DNA of 64,000 nucleotides, taken from NCBI GenBank assembly GCA_964540965.1, contig CAZIOT010000018.1:13733-77732 (forward strand), in the 5' to 3' direction. This document shows, in pieces, positions 24,830 to 32,617 of the stretch (position 1 is its first letter; each line of letters starts with the position of its first letter). Made by a program: the position numbers and the translations under genes. This DNA comes from JADYZU01 sp964540965. Its GTDB lineage: Bacteria; Pseudomonadota; Alphaproteobacteria; Rhodobacterales; Rhodobacteraceae. The notes below the pieces were generated by a model. That model was not told the DNA's origin, did not search any database, and saw only the letters and a list, made by a program, of their open reading frames with translations.

Positions 24830-24832
24830 GGC
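24728..24832 (-). repeat. 105-bp near-identical repeat, 5' end of array copy 4
   Basis: This segment, covering the start codon and signal-peptide region of copy 4, matches 25732-25836 in copy 5 at all but one position by direct reading (GCCGCAAGT against GCCGCCAGT). The genes diverge strongly after it. Such a sharp edge points to recent duplication or gene conversion limited to the 5' end. Confidence 0.8.
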
Positions 24833-24852
24833 TGGGGCTCCGTTATGGGGGT

Positions 24853-25833
24853 TCAGGGGGCAAAGCCCGCGGCGACGGCCGAGGGGACGGGCGTGGCGGG
24901 ATCGCCGTCGATGGCCAGTTCGATCTCGGGCACCAGCCGGTCAAGGACGTAGGGGATCGACAACAGGCTGGCGTGGCTGAAGGCCGAGGTCAGCAGGTCG
25001 TCGGACAGGATTTCCCGCCCCTCGGCATGGGCATCCAGTTGCGTCCGCAACGGCAGGGCGCCCACTGTGCCAAGGTCGCCCGGTTCGACGAACCAGATCA
25101 GGACATCGGCATCCAGCGCCGACAGATCCTCGGCCGAAAGGTTCATGTAGAATTCGCCATCCGGCACCGTGGCCAGCACCCCCGGCGCGGTGGCAAGTCC
25201 CAGTTGGTGCATAAGGGTCATGCGGATGTCGTCGTCGCCATAGGTGGCGACCGATCCGTCCCAGTAATTGCCGATGGCGATGGTCGCGCCCGCCCAGTCG
25301 GGATGCGCGGCGCCGATCCCGGCCATCCCGGCCTTCAGCGCGTCAAGCTGCGCGGTGGCCTCGGCCTCGCGCCCGGTGATGCGGCCGGTGGTCTGGATGA
25401 TCACATCCCAGGGGGTGCCATAGTCGCCATACTGCGCCTCGGCCACCACCACCGGGGCGATCTGCGACAGCAGGTCGTATTGTTCCTGCGTAAGGCCCGA
25501 CCACAGCGCCTCGATCACGTCCGGCTCCAGCGCCGCGACCGCCTCGATATTGACATCGCCGGTCAGGACCACGGGCCGGTTGTCGCCCAGCGCCGCATCG
25601 GCCCAGGGCCAGACGCCGTTCGGATAATCGCCATACCAGTAGCGGATACCGACCGGCACCACACCCAGCGCCAGCAGGTTGTCGGCATTCTGGTAGGACA
25701 GCGACACGACACGTTCCGGCGCCTCTTCGATCACCGTGGTGCCGTAGCGGTGTTCGAAGGTCTGGGGAAAGTCCTGCGCCGCCAGTGCGGTCGTGGACAG
25801 AAGCAGGGCGGCGGTGGCAAGCGTCAGGCGCAT
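24853..25833 (-). CDS. Siderophore-type periplasmic binding protein, array copy 5 (group B)
   Basis: 326-residue paralogue with a signal peptide identical to copy 4 and the block YWYGDYPNGVWPWADAALG. The N-terminal third follows copy 4, while the C-terminal end (AIDGDPATPVPSAVAAGFAP) follows copy 6, so the gene looks mosaic. The middle part (NYWDGSVATYGDDDIRMTLMHQLGLATAPGVL) is its own. It lies 23 bp from its neighbours on either side, the same spacing twice, as expected after unequal crossing over. Confidence 0.88.
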   Translation of the reverse strand: MRLTLATAALLLSTTALAAQDFPQTFEHRYGTTVIEEAPERVVSLSYQNADNLLALGVVPVGIRYWYGDYPNGVWPWADAALGDNRPVVLTGDVNIEAVAALEPDVIEALWSGLTQEQYDLLSQIAPVVVAEAQYGDYGTPWDVIIQTTGRITGREAEATAQLDALKAGMAGIGAAHPDWAGATIAIGNYWDGSVATYGDDDIRMTLMHQLGLATAPGVLATVPDGEFYMNLSAEDLSALDADVLIWFVEPGDLGTVGALPLRTQLDAHAEGREILSDDLLTSAFSHASLLSIPYVLDRLVPEIELAIDGDPATPVPSAVAAGFAP

Positions 25834-25836
25834 GGC
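25732..25836 (-). repeat. 105-bp near-identical repeat, 5' end of array copy 5
   Basis: Partner of the repeat at 24728-24832, with one mismatch over 105 bp including a few bases upstream of the ATG. It would allow homologous recombination that deletes or duplicates one binding-protein gene in frame. Confidence 0.8.
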
Positions 25837-25856
25837 GAAAGCTCCGGTATGGGGGG

Positions 25857-26837
25857 TCAGGGGGCAAAGCCCGCGGCGACGGCCGAAGGGACGGCCGTTG
25901 CGGGATCGCCGTCGATGGCAAGCGTGATTTCCGGCACCAGCCGGTCCAGCGCATAGGGGATGGACAGCAGGCTGGCGTGGCTGAAGGCCCCGACCAGCAG
26001 GTCGTCGGCCACCACCTCGCGCCCCTCGATATGGGCGCGCATCTGCGGCCGCAGCGGCAGCGCCCGGATGCCGTCGCCGGCACCGGAATCGGCGAACCAG
26101 ATCAGCACATCGGCGTCGATCGGCGACAGATCCTCGGGCGAGATATCGACCGAGAACGCGCCGGGTTCGGCCATGTCCTGCACCGCCTGCGTGGCCGTCA
26201 GCCCCAGCGCCGCCAAAAGCGACATGCGGATGTCCTCGGGCGCGCCGATGCCGACCGAGCCTTCCCAGAAACTGGCGATGGCAACGCTGCGGCCCTGCCA
26301 GTCGGGATTGTCGGCGGCGGTGGCGGCCATGCGGGCGGAAATCGCGTCAAGCTGCGACTGCGCCTCGTCCTCGCGCCCGGTGATGCGGCCGGTGGTGCGG
26401 ATCAGCACGTCCCAGGGCGTGGCATAGTCGCCAAATTCGGCGCCGACGGCGATCACCGGGGCGATCTGCGACAGGATCGCATATTCCTCGGCCGTCATGC
26501 CCGACCACATGCCCTCGATCACATCGGGGTCCAGCGCGGCGATCTGTTCGGGGTTGATGTCGCCGGTCAGCACCACAGTCGCGGCATCGCCCAGCGCCGG
26601 CTGCGCCCAGGGCCAGACGCCACCCGGATAATCGCCATACCAGAACCGCAGGGCGACCGGGACAATGCCCAGCGCCAGGTAATTGTCGTGGTTCTGGTAG
26701 GACAGCGACACCACCCGCTCCGGCGGCGCTTCAAGCACCGTGGTGCCGAAGCGGTGTTCAAAGCTGCGCGGCCAGTCCTCGGCCACCGCGGCGGTCGAGG
26801 ACAGGAACAGCGCGGTGAGGGCAAGGCGCAGCATCAT
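25857..26837 (-). CDS. Siderophore-type periplasmic binding protein, array copy 6 (group B)
   Basis: 326-residue paralogue; start 26837 gives the signal peptide MMLRLALTALFLSSTAAVAE, while the open frame further upstream has no support. Block FWYGDYPGGVWPWAQPALG belongs to group B. C-terminus AIDGDPATAVPSAVAAGFAP is nearly the same as in copy 5. It starts seven bases after the stop of copy 7. Ligand unknown. Confidence 0.88.
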   Translation of the reverse strand: MMLRLALTALFLSSTAAVAEDWPRSFEHRFGTTVLEAPPERVVSLSYQNHDNYLALGIVPVALRFWYGDYPGGVWPWAQPALGDAATVVLTGDINPEQIAALDPDVIEGMWSGMTAEEYAILSQIAPVIAVGAEFGDYATPWDVLIRTTGRITGREDEAQSQLDAISARMAATAADNPDWQGRSVAIASFWEGSVGIGAPEDIRMSLLAALGLTATQAVQDMAEPGAFSVDISPEDLSPIDADVLIWFADSGAGDGIRALPLRPQMRAHIEGREVVADDLLVGAFSHASLLSIPYALDRLVPEITLAIDGDPATAVPSAVAAGFAP

Positions 26838-26844
26838 GGCATCC

Positions 26845-27828
26845 CTACGGGGCAAGGCCGGCGGCAACGGATGTCGGCACCGGCGTCGCGGGATCGCCAT
26901 CCATGGCCGCGGCGATCAGCGGTTCCAGCAGGCGGATCGCCTCGGGCAGGCTCAGCACGCTCGACACCGACAGAAGCGTGGCGATGTCGGGGGTGGCCAG
27001 AACCTCGCGGCCCTCGGCATGGGCGCGCAGGGTCAGGCGCAGCGGCAGGTCGCGGACCAGCGCCTCCTCGCCCTCGCCCACCACCCAGAGCAGCAGGTCC
27101 GAATCGAGCGGCGACAGATCCTCGCCCGACAGCGGCGCGTAGAATTCGGATTCGGGTCCGGCGGCATCCACCGCCGGCGGCGTGACAAAGCCCATCGCAT
27201 TGACCACCCGTGCCCGCGTGTCGATGGACCGATAGATCCCCGGCCCGTCCGTCGAGGCCCAGGCCAGCGTTGCCGTCTGCCCGGCCCAGTCGGGATGGCG
27301 GGCGGCAACTTCGGCCAGTTGCGCATTGACGGCATCGACCATCGCCCGCGCCTCGGCCTCTTGCCCGGCGATGCGGCCGATGGTCACCGCCATCACGTCC
27401 CAGGGCGTGCCGAAATCGGCATATTGCCCCTCGGCCGCCACCACGGGCGCGATCTGCGACAGCAGGTCGTATTCTTCCAGTGTGATACCGGCCCAGACCG
27501 CCTCGATCACATCGGGGTCCAACGCGGCGATCTGTTCGATGTTCACATCGCCCTCGATCACCACCGGCTGCGCATCGCCCAGAAGCGGCGTCGCCCAGGG
27601 AAAGGTGCCGTAGGGTCCATCGGCAAACCACAGCCGCAGCGCCACCGGCACCACGCCCAGCGCCAACCAAGTGTCATGGGTATAGCTGAGCGTCACCACC
27701 CGCTCGGGCGCGGCCTCGACCACCGTGGTGCCGAAGCGATGTTCGAAGGTCTGGGGAAAGTCCTGTGCCGATGCGGCAGTCGTGGTCAGCAGAACAGCGG
27801 CAACAGCGGCAGGAAACAGGCTGCGCAT
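26845..27828 (-). CDS. Siderophore-type periplasmic binding protein, array copy 7 (group B), first gene of the operon
   Basis: 327-residue paralogue with signal peptide MRSLFPAAVAAVLLTTTAASAQ. Start 27828 gives the normal family length; the open frame runs on far upstream without meaning. The group B block is altered here to LWFADGPYGTFPWATPLLG, and the C-lobe end to SVLSLPEAIRLLEPLIAAAMDGDPATPV. It is the promoter-proximal gene of the array, facing the divergent imelysin gene across 186 bp. Confidence 0.88.
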   Translation of the reverse strand: MRSLFPAAVAAVLLTTTAASAQDFPQTFEHRFGTTVVEAAPERVVTLSYTHDTWLALGVVPVALRLWFADGPYGTFPWATPLLGDAQPVVIEGDVNIEQIAALDPDVIEAVWAGITLEEYDLLSQIAPVVAAEGQYADFGTPWDVMAVTIGRIAGQEAEARAMVDAVNAQLAEVAARHPDWAGQTATLAWASTDGPGIYRSIDTRARVVNAMGFVTPPAVDAAGPESEFYAPLSGEDLSPLDSDLLLWVVGEGEEALVRDLPLRLTLRAHAEGREVLATPDIATLLSVSSVLSLPEAIRLLEPLIAAAMDGDPATPVPTSVAAGLAP

Positions 27829-28014
27829 CCCAGGTCTCCGGTCAGGTCGCGAATTGTTGACTGTTTTTCTTGTACACCGCCGGGAGTCAAGACTGCGACC
27901 ACTTGTCCAAGAAATTTTGTCGGGATTGACGGCGCGGGGCGTTTTTGTCAGGAATACTTTTGAACCTCTGCCGGGGCCTTGCGCGCCAAGGGCCCGCAAC
28001 ATGAAGGATGACCG
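27829..28014. promoter_or_regulatory. Divergent control region, binding-protein array and imelysin operon
   Basis: This gap must contain the promoters of both iron operons. It includes an AT-rich patch around 27850-27880 with TTGACTGTTTTTCTTGTACA. TTGACT (27857-27862) and its inverse AGTCAA (27885-27890) form a spaced inverted repeat. No textbook Fur, Irr or RirA box could be confirmed by eye. Shared iron control of both sides is likely from context. -10 elements are not convincing on either strand. Confidence 0.45.
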
Positions 28015-29274
28015 ATGCACCGTTTGCTGATTGCCACCGCCCTGATCGCCCCGGCGCTGCCGGCCATCGCTCAGGACGACCGCGCCGCGGTGCTCGACAC
28101 CTATGCCGACATCGCACAGGCCGGCTATGAGGACAGCCTGACCACCGCCCGCGCCCTGCAGGACGCGATCGCGATGCTGGTCGCGACGCCGACGCAGGAC
28201 ACGCTCGACGCCGCCCGCGCCGCCTGGATCGCCGCCCGCGTGCCCTATCAGCAGACCGAAGCCTATCGTTTCGGCAATGCCATCGTCGACGACTGGGAAG
28301 GCCGCGTGAACGCCTGGCCGCTGGATGAGGGGCTGATCGACTATGTCGACGCCTCGTACGGCGGGCCGACCGACGAAAACGAATATGCCGCGCTGGATGT
28401 CATCGCCAATCCGACCGTGCTGATCGCCGGGCAAGAGGTCGACGCGAGCCAGATCACCCCGGCCCTGATCGCCGACACCCTGAACGAGGCCGACGGCATC
28501 GAAACCAATGTCGCCCGTGGCTATCACGCCATCGAATTCCTGCTTTGGGGGCAGGATCTGAACGGCACCGGGCCGGGCGCCGGCAACCGTCCCTTTACCG
28601 ACTACCTGCAGGGCGATGATTGCACGGGCGGCAATTGCGACCGCCGCGCCGCCTATCTTTCAGCCGCCGCGTCGCTGCTGGTGACCGATCTTGAGGAAAT
28701 GGCCGCCAACTGGGCCGATGGCGGCGCCGCGCGGCAGGCCGTGCAGGCCGATCCCGCCGCCGGCATCATCGCCATGCTGACCGGCATGGGCAGCCTGTCC
28801 TATGGCGAACAGGCCGGCGAACGGATGCGGCTTGGCCTTCTGCTCAACGACCCCGAGGAAGAGCACGACTGCTTCAGCGACAACACCCATGCCAGCCACT
28901 ACAACGACGCGCTGGGGGTGCAGAACGTCTATATCGGGCAGTACACCCGCATCGACGGAACCGTCGTCGAAGGACCGTCGCTGGCCGATCTCGTCGCCGC
29001 GGTGGACCCGGCGCTTGACGCCGAAATGCGCGGCAAGCTGGACACCACGATGACCGCGATGTCGGGAATCGTCGCCGCCGCCGAAGGCGGGATGCACTAC
29101 GACCAGATGCTGGCCGCCGACAATGCCGAGGGCGAGGAACTGGTGATGGCCGCCGTCAACGGCCTGATCGACCAGACCCATACGATCGAGCGCATCGTCG
29201 CCGCCCTGGGGGTGGAACCGATTGCCTTCGAAGGCTCCGACAGCCTCGACAACCCCGACGCGGTTTTCCAATAG
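28015..29274 (+). CDS. Imelysin family iron-regulated periplasmic protein (IrpA type)
   Basis: 419-residue protein with signal peptide MHRLLIATALIAPALPAIAQ and the imelysin (M75) domain. The family motif GxHxxE is present as GYHAIEFLLWGQDLNG near residue 170; EAYRFGNAIVDDWEGRVNAWPLD precedes it. The C-lobe has NTHASHYNDALGVQNVYIGQY. Such proteins are exported and linked to iron acquisition, although their exact action is unresolved. AAGGA stands before the ATG. It opens the operon imelysin - bfd - bfr - dihaem protein - imelysin - DUF1513. Confidence 0.9.
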   Translation: MHRLLIATALIAPALPAIAQDDRAAVLDTYADIAQAGYEDSLTTARALQDAIAMLVATPTQDTLDAARAAWIAARVPYQQTEAYRFGNAIVDDWEGRVNAWPLDEGLIDYVDASYGGPTDENEYAALDVIANPTVLIAGQEVDASQITPALIADTLNEADGIETNVARGYHAIEFLLWGQDLNGTGPGAGNRPFTDYLQGDDCTGGNCDRRAAYLSAAASLLVTDLEEMAANWADGGAARQAVQADPAAGIIAMLTGMGSLSYGEQAGERMRLGLLLNDPEEEHDCFSDNTHASHYNDALGVQNVYIGQYTRIDGTVVEGPSLADLVAAVDPALDAEMRGKLDTTMTAMSGIVAAAEGGMHYDQMLAADNAEGEELVMAAVNGLIDQTHTIERIVAALGVEPIAFEGSDSLDNPDAVFQ

Positions 29275-29284
29275 GATCAAGGCG

Positions 29285-29524
29285 ATGATCGTCTGCCACT
29301 GCCAGAACATCAGCGACCGCGACATCAATGCCGCCATCGACTGGATGCGCGCGGCGGATGCGCAGACGATCATCACGCCGGGCCGCATCTACAAGGCCCT
29401 TGGCAAAAAGGCCGACTGCGGCAGCTGCATGCCGCTTTTCCTCTCCACAGTTTGGAACAATTCTAATATGGAGGTGCCTGTGAACCTCCGCGGGCTGCGC
29501 TCGCGGACCAGCGCAGGAGGCTGA
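29285..29524 (+). CDS. bfd: Bacterioferritin-associated ferredoxin
   Basis: 79-residue [2Fe-2S] protein. The four cluster cysteines are C4 and C6 (MIVCHCQ) and C45 and C48 (DCGSCM), the usual Bfd spacing. Bfd binds bacterioferritin and passes electrons to release stored iron. The tail after residue 55 is longer than in E. coli. It lies 10 bp after the imelysin gene and 5 bp before bfr, an arrangement that fits its partner exactly. Confidence 0.92.
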   Translation: MIVCHCQNISDRDINAAIDWMRAADAQTIITPGRIYKALGKKADCGSCMPLFLSTVWNNSNMEVPVNLRGLRSRTSAGG

Positions 29525-29529
29525 CCCCC

Positions 29530-30015
29530 ATGAAAGGCGACCCCAAGGTCATCGACTATCTCAACGCCGGCATCCGGTCGGAACTGACCGCCGTAAGCCA
29601 GTATTGGGTGCATTTCCGGCTTCAGGACGACTGGGGCCTTGGCCATATGGCCAGGAAAAGCCGGGCGGAAAGCATCGAGGAGATGCACCACGCCGACAAG
29701 TTCATCCAGCGGGTGATCTTCCTTGAAGGTCATCCGAACCTGCAAAAGCTGGACCCGCTGCGCATCGGCCAGACTCCGCGCGAAACGCTGGAGTGCGATC
29801 TTGCCGCAGAGCGCGAGGCGCGGACCCTCTACAAAGAGGCCCGCGATTACTGCTACAGCGTCGGCGATTACGTCACGATGCGCCTGTTCGAGGAGACGAT
29901 GGCCGATGAAGAAGGCCATATCGACTTCCTCGAGACGCAGCTTGACCTGCACGACAAACTCGGAGCCGAGCGCTATGCGCAGCTCAATGCGTCAAAGGTG
30001 GACGAGGCCGAATAG
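29530..30015 (+). CDS. bfr: Bacterioferritin
   Basis: 161-residue haem-containing ferritin that forms a 24-mer iron store. Ferroxidase ligands Glu18, Glu51 and His54 and the haem ligand Met52 are all in place (SELTAVSQYW; SIEEMHHADK); EREARTLYKEA and DEEGHIDFLETQ supply the remaining ligands. AGGAGG precedes the ATG. It is inserted, together with bfd, into an imelysin/dihaem gene cluster that in other bacteria usually lacks it. Confidence 0.95.
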   Translation: MKGDPKVIDYLNAGIRSELTAVSQYWVHFRLQDDWGLGHMARKSRAESIEEMHHADKFIQRVIFLEGHPNLQKLDPLRIGQTPRETLECDLAAEREARTLYKEARDYCYSVGDYVTMRLFEETMADEEGHIDFLETQLDLHDKLGAERYAQLNASKVDEAE

Positions 30016-31522
30016 CCTCTGGCTGGTCTCTCTGCTGGCAGCGGGCGTGGCCCTGGGCCAGCCCGCGCTTCCGGTCCTGACGGACCTGCATCTGACGGTC
30101 ACGCCCCGCACCGAAGCCGAGCGTGACCGCATCGCCGCCGTGGTGGCGCCGACCGAAGATTTCACCACCCCCGAACCGTTCGAGGACAAGCCCGCCGGGG
30201 CCGGCACCGTCCGCGCCATGCCGACCGCCGATGCCTTTTCGCAGCCCTCGGCCAATGTCGGCTTTGATGGCGAACTGTCGTTCCGCGTCGGAAACGGCCT
30301 GTTCCGCAAGCTGTGGGTGCAGGCGCCGACCTCGACCCAGGCCTCGGACGGGCTGGGGCCGTTCTACAACGCGCGCGCCTGCCAGTCCTGCCATATCAAG
30401 GACGGCCGCGGCCACCCGCCAGAATCGCCCGAGGATGACGCGGTGTCGATCTTCCTGCGCGTCTCGGTGCCGGGGGGCGAGGCGCCGATGGGCATCGAGG
30501 GCTGGCACCCGACCCTGCCCGATCCGGTCTATGGCGGCCAGTTGCAGGACTACGCCACCAGCGGCCTGCACGCGGAATACCGCTTTGACGTGACCTATGC
30601 CGAACATGTGGTCGACCTGTCGGACGGCGAAACCGCCAGCCTGCGGGTGCCGACCTATGCCGCCGCCGATCTGGGCTATGGGCCGCTGGCGCCCGGCGCC
30701 ATGCTGTCGCCGCGCGTCGCGCCGCAGATGATCGGCCTTGGCCTGGTCGAGGCGATCCCGGCCGAGGACATCCTTGCCCATGCCGACCCCGACGATCAGG
30801 ACGGCGACGGCATTTCCGGCCGCGCCAGCATCGTCCCCTCGCTGGAATACGGCACGCCGATGCTGGGCCGTTTCGGCTGGAAGGCCGGCACGCCCACGGT
30901 GCGCCAGCAATCGGCCGATGCCTTTGCCGGCGACATCGGCATCTCGACCCCGCTGCATCCGCAGCCCTGGGGCGACTGCACCGAGGCGCAGGTGGATTGC
31001 CGCGCCGCGCCCATGGGCGACGGCGATGTCCGCGTCACCGAGGCCGATGCCGAGGCGCTGGATCTGGTCACCTTCTATTCGCGCAACCTTGCCGTGCCGG
31101 CACGGCGCGACATCGACGACCCGCAGGTCTTGCGCGGGAAAGAGGTGTTCTATGTCACCGGCTGCATATCCTGCCATGTGCCGAAATTCGTCACCGCCCG
31201 GCTCGAGGAGGGCAACGCCCAGTCCTTTCAGCTGATCTGGCCCTATTCCGATTTCCTTCTGCACGACATGGGGCCGGGTCTGGCCGACAACCGGCCCGAG
31301 GGCGTCGCCGACGGGCAGGAATGGCGGACCGCGCCGCTGTGGGGCACGGCGCTGAACGGGCAGGTGACCGGGGCCGAGACCTATCTGCACGACGGCCGCG
31401 CCCGCAGCCTGCTGGAAGCCGTGCTGTGGCACGGCGGCGAGGCGCAGGCGCAGCGCGACGCCGTGGTGGCGATGCCGTCCGAGGACCGCGCCGCCCTGAT
31501 CCGCTATCTGGAAAGCCTGTAG
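29987..31522 (+). CDS. Dihaem c-type oxidoreductase (DUF1111, thiol oxidoreductase-like)
   Basis: About 511 residues; start ATG 29987 gives the signal peptide MRQRWTRPNSLWLVSLLAAG and overlaps the end of bfr by 29 bp. Two haem-c sites are seen, CQSCH near residue 130 and CISCH near 390, as in the dihaem oxidoreductase (DUF1111) family; GLGPFYNARACQSCHIKDGRG and TYLHDGRARSLLEAVLWHGGEA are typical. It is periplasmic. In many Proteobacteria this family sits between two imelysin genes, as here. The physiological substrate is unknown. Confidence 0.85.
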   Translation: MRQRWTRPNSLWLVSLLAAGVALGQPALPVLTDLHLTVTPRTEAERDRIAAVVAPTEDFTTPEPFEDKPAGAGTVRAMPTADAFSQPSANVGFDGELSFRVGNGLFRKLWVQAPTSTQASDGLGPFYNARACQSCHIKDGRGHPPESPEDDAVSIFLRVSVPGGEAPMGIEGWHPTLPDPVYGGQLQDYATSGLHAEYRFDVTYAEHVVDLSDGETASLRVPTYAAADLGYGPLAPGAMLSPRVAPQMIGLGLVEAIPAEDILAHADPDDQDGDGISGRASIVPSLEYGTPMLGRFGWKAGTPTVRQQSADAFAGDIGISTPLHPQPWGDCTEAQVDCRAAPMGDGDVRVTEADAEALDLVTFYSRNLAVPARRDIDDPQVLRGKEVFYVTGCISCHVPKFVTARLEEGNAQSFQLIWPYSDFLLHDMGPGLADNRPEGVADGQEWRTAPLWGTALNGQVTGAETYLHDGRARSLLEAVLWHGGEAQAQRDAVVAMPSEDRAALIRYLESL

Positions 31523-31523
31523 G

Positions 31524-32540
31524 ATGGGCCTTCTCACCCTGCTCTCTGCCGCGGCGCCGCGCCCGCGCACCCCGCTTGCCCTCGCCCTCGCGTTCGTCGC
31601 AGCCCCCGCCCTTGCCGATGTGACCGAGGTGGTCGAGGCCCATATCCTGCCCGGCGTCGAAGCCTTTGCCGGTGCCGCCGCCGATCTGGCCATCACGGCG
31701 GCAGAGGATTGCAGCCGGACGGCGGTTCTGCCGGTCTATGACCGGGCCTACGACGCCTGGATGCAGATCGCCGACCTGCGCCTTGGCCCGTCCGAGGCGG
31801 CGCCGCTGACCATCGCCTTCTGGCCCGACGAACGTGGCAGCGGCGCGCGGGCGCTCACCGCGATCCTGGCCGAAGGCGGGCCGGAACTGACCGATCCGGC
31901 CGCCTTCGCCAGCGTATCCGCTGCCGCCCGCGGCTTTCCCGGCCTTGACCTGCTGCTGGGCGACCCCGATTTCGCCTATGGCCCGGCCGACCCGGCCTGC
32001 ACCCTTGTCCGCACCATGACCGCCGACCTGCGCACGCAGGCCGAGGCGCTGGCGCAGGGCTGGCGCGCCTTTGCCCCCGATCTGGAAACCCCCGGTGCCG
32101 CCGGCAATATCGCCTATCTGGATGCCGAAGAGGCGCGGGCGGCGCTTTACACCCAGATCGTCACCGGCCTGACCCTGACCACCGACACAAGGCTTGCCCG
32201 CCCGCTGGGCACCTTCGAACGCCCGCGCCCGACCCGCGCCGAAAGCTGGCGGACGGCGCGGTCGCTGGCCAATGCGCTGGCCAGCGCGCGGGCGAACTAC
32301 GCCATGGCGCGGCTTCTGGCCGGGCAAGAGATCGCCGCTGCGGCCAGCGCCTTGGATCAGGTCGAACGCGCCGCCGCCGCGGTGGCCGACCCCGGCTTTC
32401 AGGACATCGCCGACCCGACGGCACGGCTGCGCCTGGAAATCCTCAACCAGCGCATCACCGCGTTGCGTCTGGCGATCGAGACCGACCTGCCGGCGATCTG
32501 GGGCGTCAGCGTCGGGTTCAACGCGCAGGACGGGGATTGA
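31524..32540 (+). CDS. Second imelysin family protein, degenerate GxHxxE motif
   Basis: 338-residue exported protein (signal peptide ending APALA) with an imelysin domain. At the position of the GxHxxE motif it has RGFPGLDLLLGD, so His is replaced by Pro and Glu by Asp. The rest (RTAVLPVYDRAYDAWMQIADLRLGPSE; RTMTADLRTQAEALAQGW) fits the family. The start is two bases after the dihaem gene stop. Loss of the motif suggests a structural or altered binding role beside the intact imelysin at 28015. Confidence 0.85.
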   Translation: MGLLTLLSAAAPRPRTPLALALAFVAAPALADVTEVVEAHILPGVEAFAGAAADLAITAAEDCSRTAVLPVYDRAYDAWMQIADLRLGPSEAAPLTIAFWPDERGSGARALTAILAEGGPELTDPAAFASVSAAARGFPGLDLLLGDPDFAYGPADPACTLVRTMTADLRTQAEALAQGWRAFAPDLETPGAAGNIAYLDAEEARAALYTQIVTGLTLTTDTRLARPLGTFERPRPTRAESWRTARSLANALASARANYAMARLLAGQEIAAAASALDQVERAAAAVADPGFQDIADPTARLRLEILNQRITALRLAIETDLPAIWGVSVGFNAQDGD

Positions 32541-32543
32541 GAT

Positions 32544-32568
32544 CCAGGACCCTTCTGAAGGGTCCTGG
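32544..32568 (+). terminator. Perfect hairpin after the second imelysin gene
   Basis: CCAGGACCCTT-CTG-AAGGGTCCTGG is an exact 11-bp stem with a three-base loop, four bases after the stop codon. It has no T-run itself, but the T-rich hairpin at 32570-32592 follows one base later. The pair probably acts as one unit. Confidence 0.65.
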
Positions 32569-32569
32569 C

Positions 32570-32592
32570 AAAAGCCTTTTGAAGGCTTTTTT
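32570..32592 (+). terminator. Intrinsic terminator between imelysin and DUF1513 genes
   Basis: AAAAGCCTT-TTG-AAGGCTTTT is a 9-bp stem running into TTTTTT, a typical Rho-independent terminator, which can also work in reverse because of the leading A-run. It lies 25 bp before the DUF1513 start, inside what is otherwise an operon, so it probably lowers or regulates DUF1513 expression. Confidence 0.75.
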
Positions 32593-32617
32593 GCGCCAGA
32601 CGGAAAGGTCACGCAAA

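Noticed and set aside
20523..27828. Tandem repeats as a CRISPR or satellite array
   Set aside because: The units are about 1-kb protein-coding paralogues, without short direct repeats and spacers.
27829..28014. Classical Fur or Irr box in the divergent iron promoter
   Set aside because: No match good enough by eye to GATAATGATAATCATTATC-type or TTTAGAA-type palindromes.
27829..28527. Upstream extension of binding-protein copy 7 by about 230 codons
   Set aside because: It runs through the divergent promoter and the imelysin gene; the signal peptide at 27828 fixes the start.
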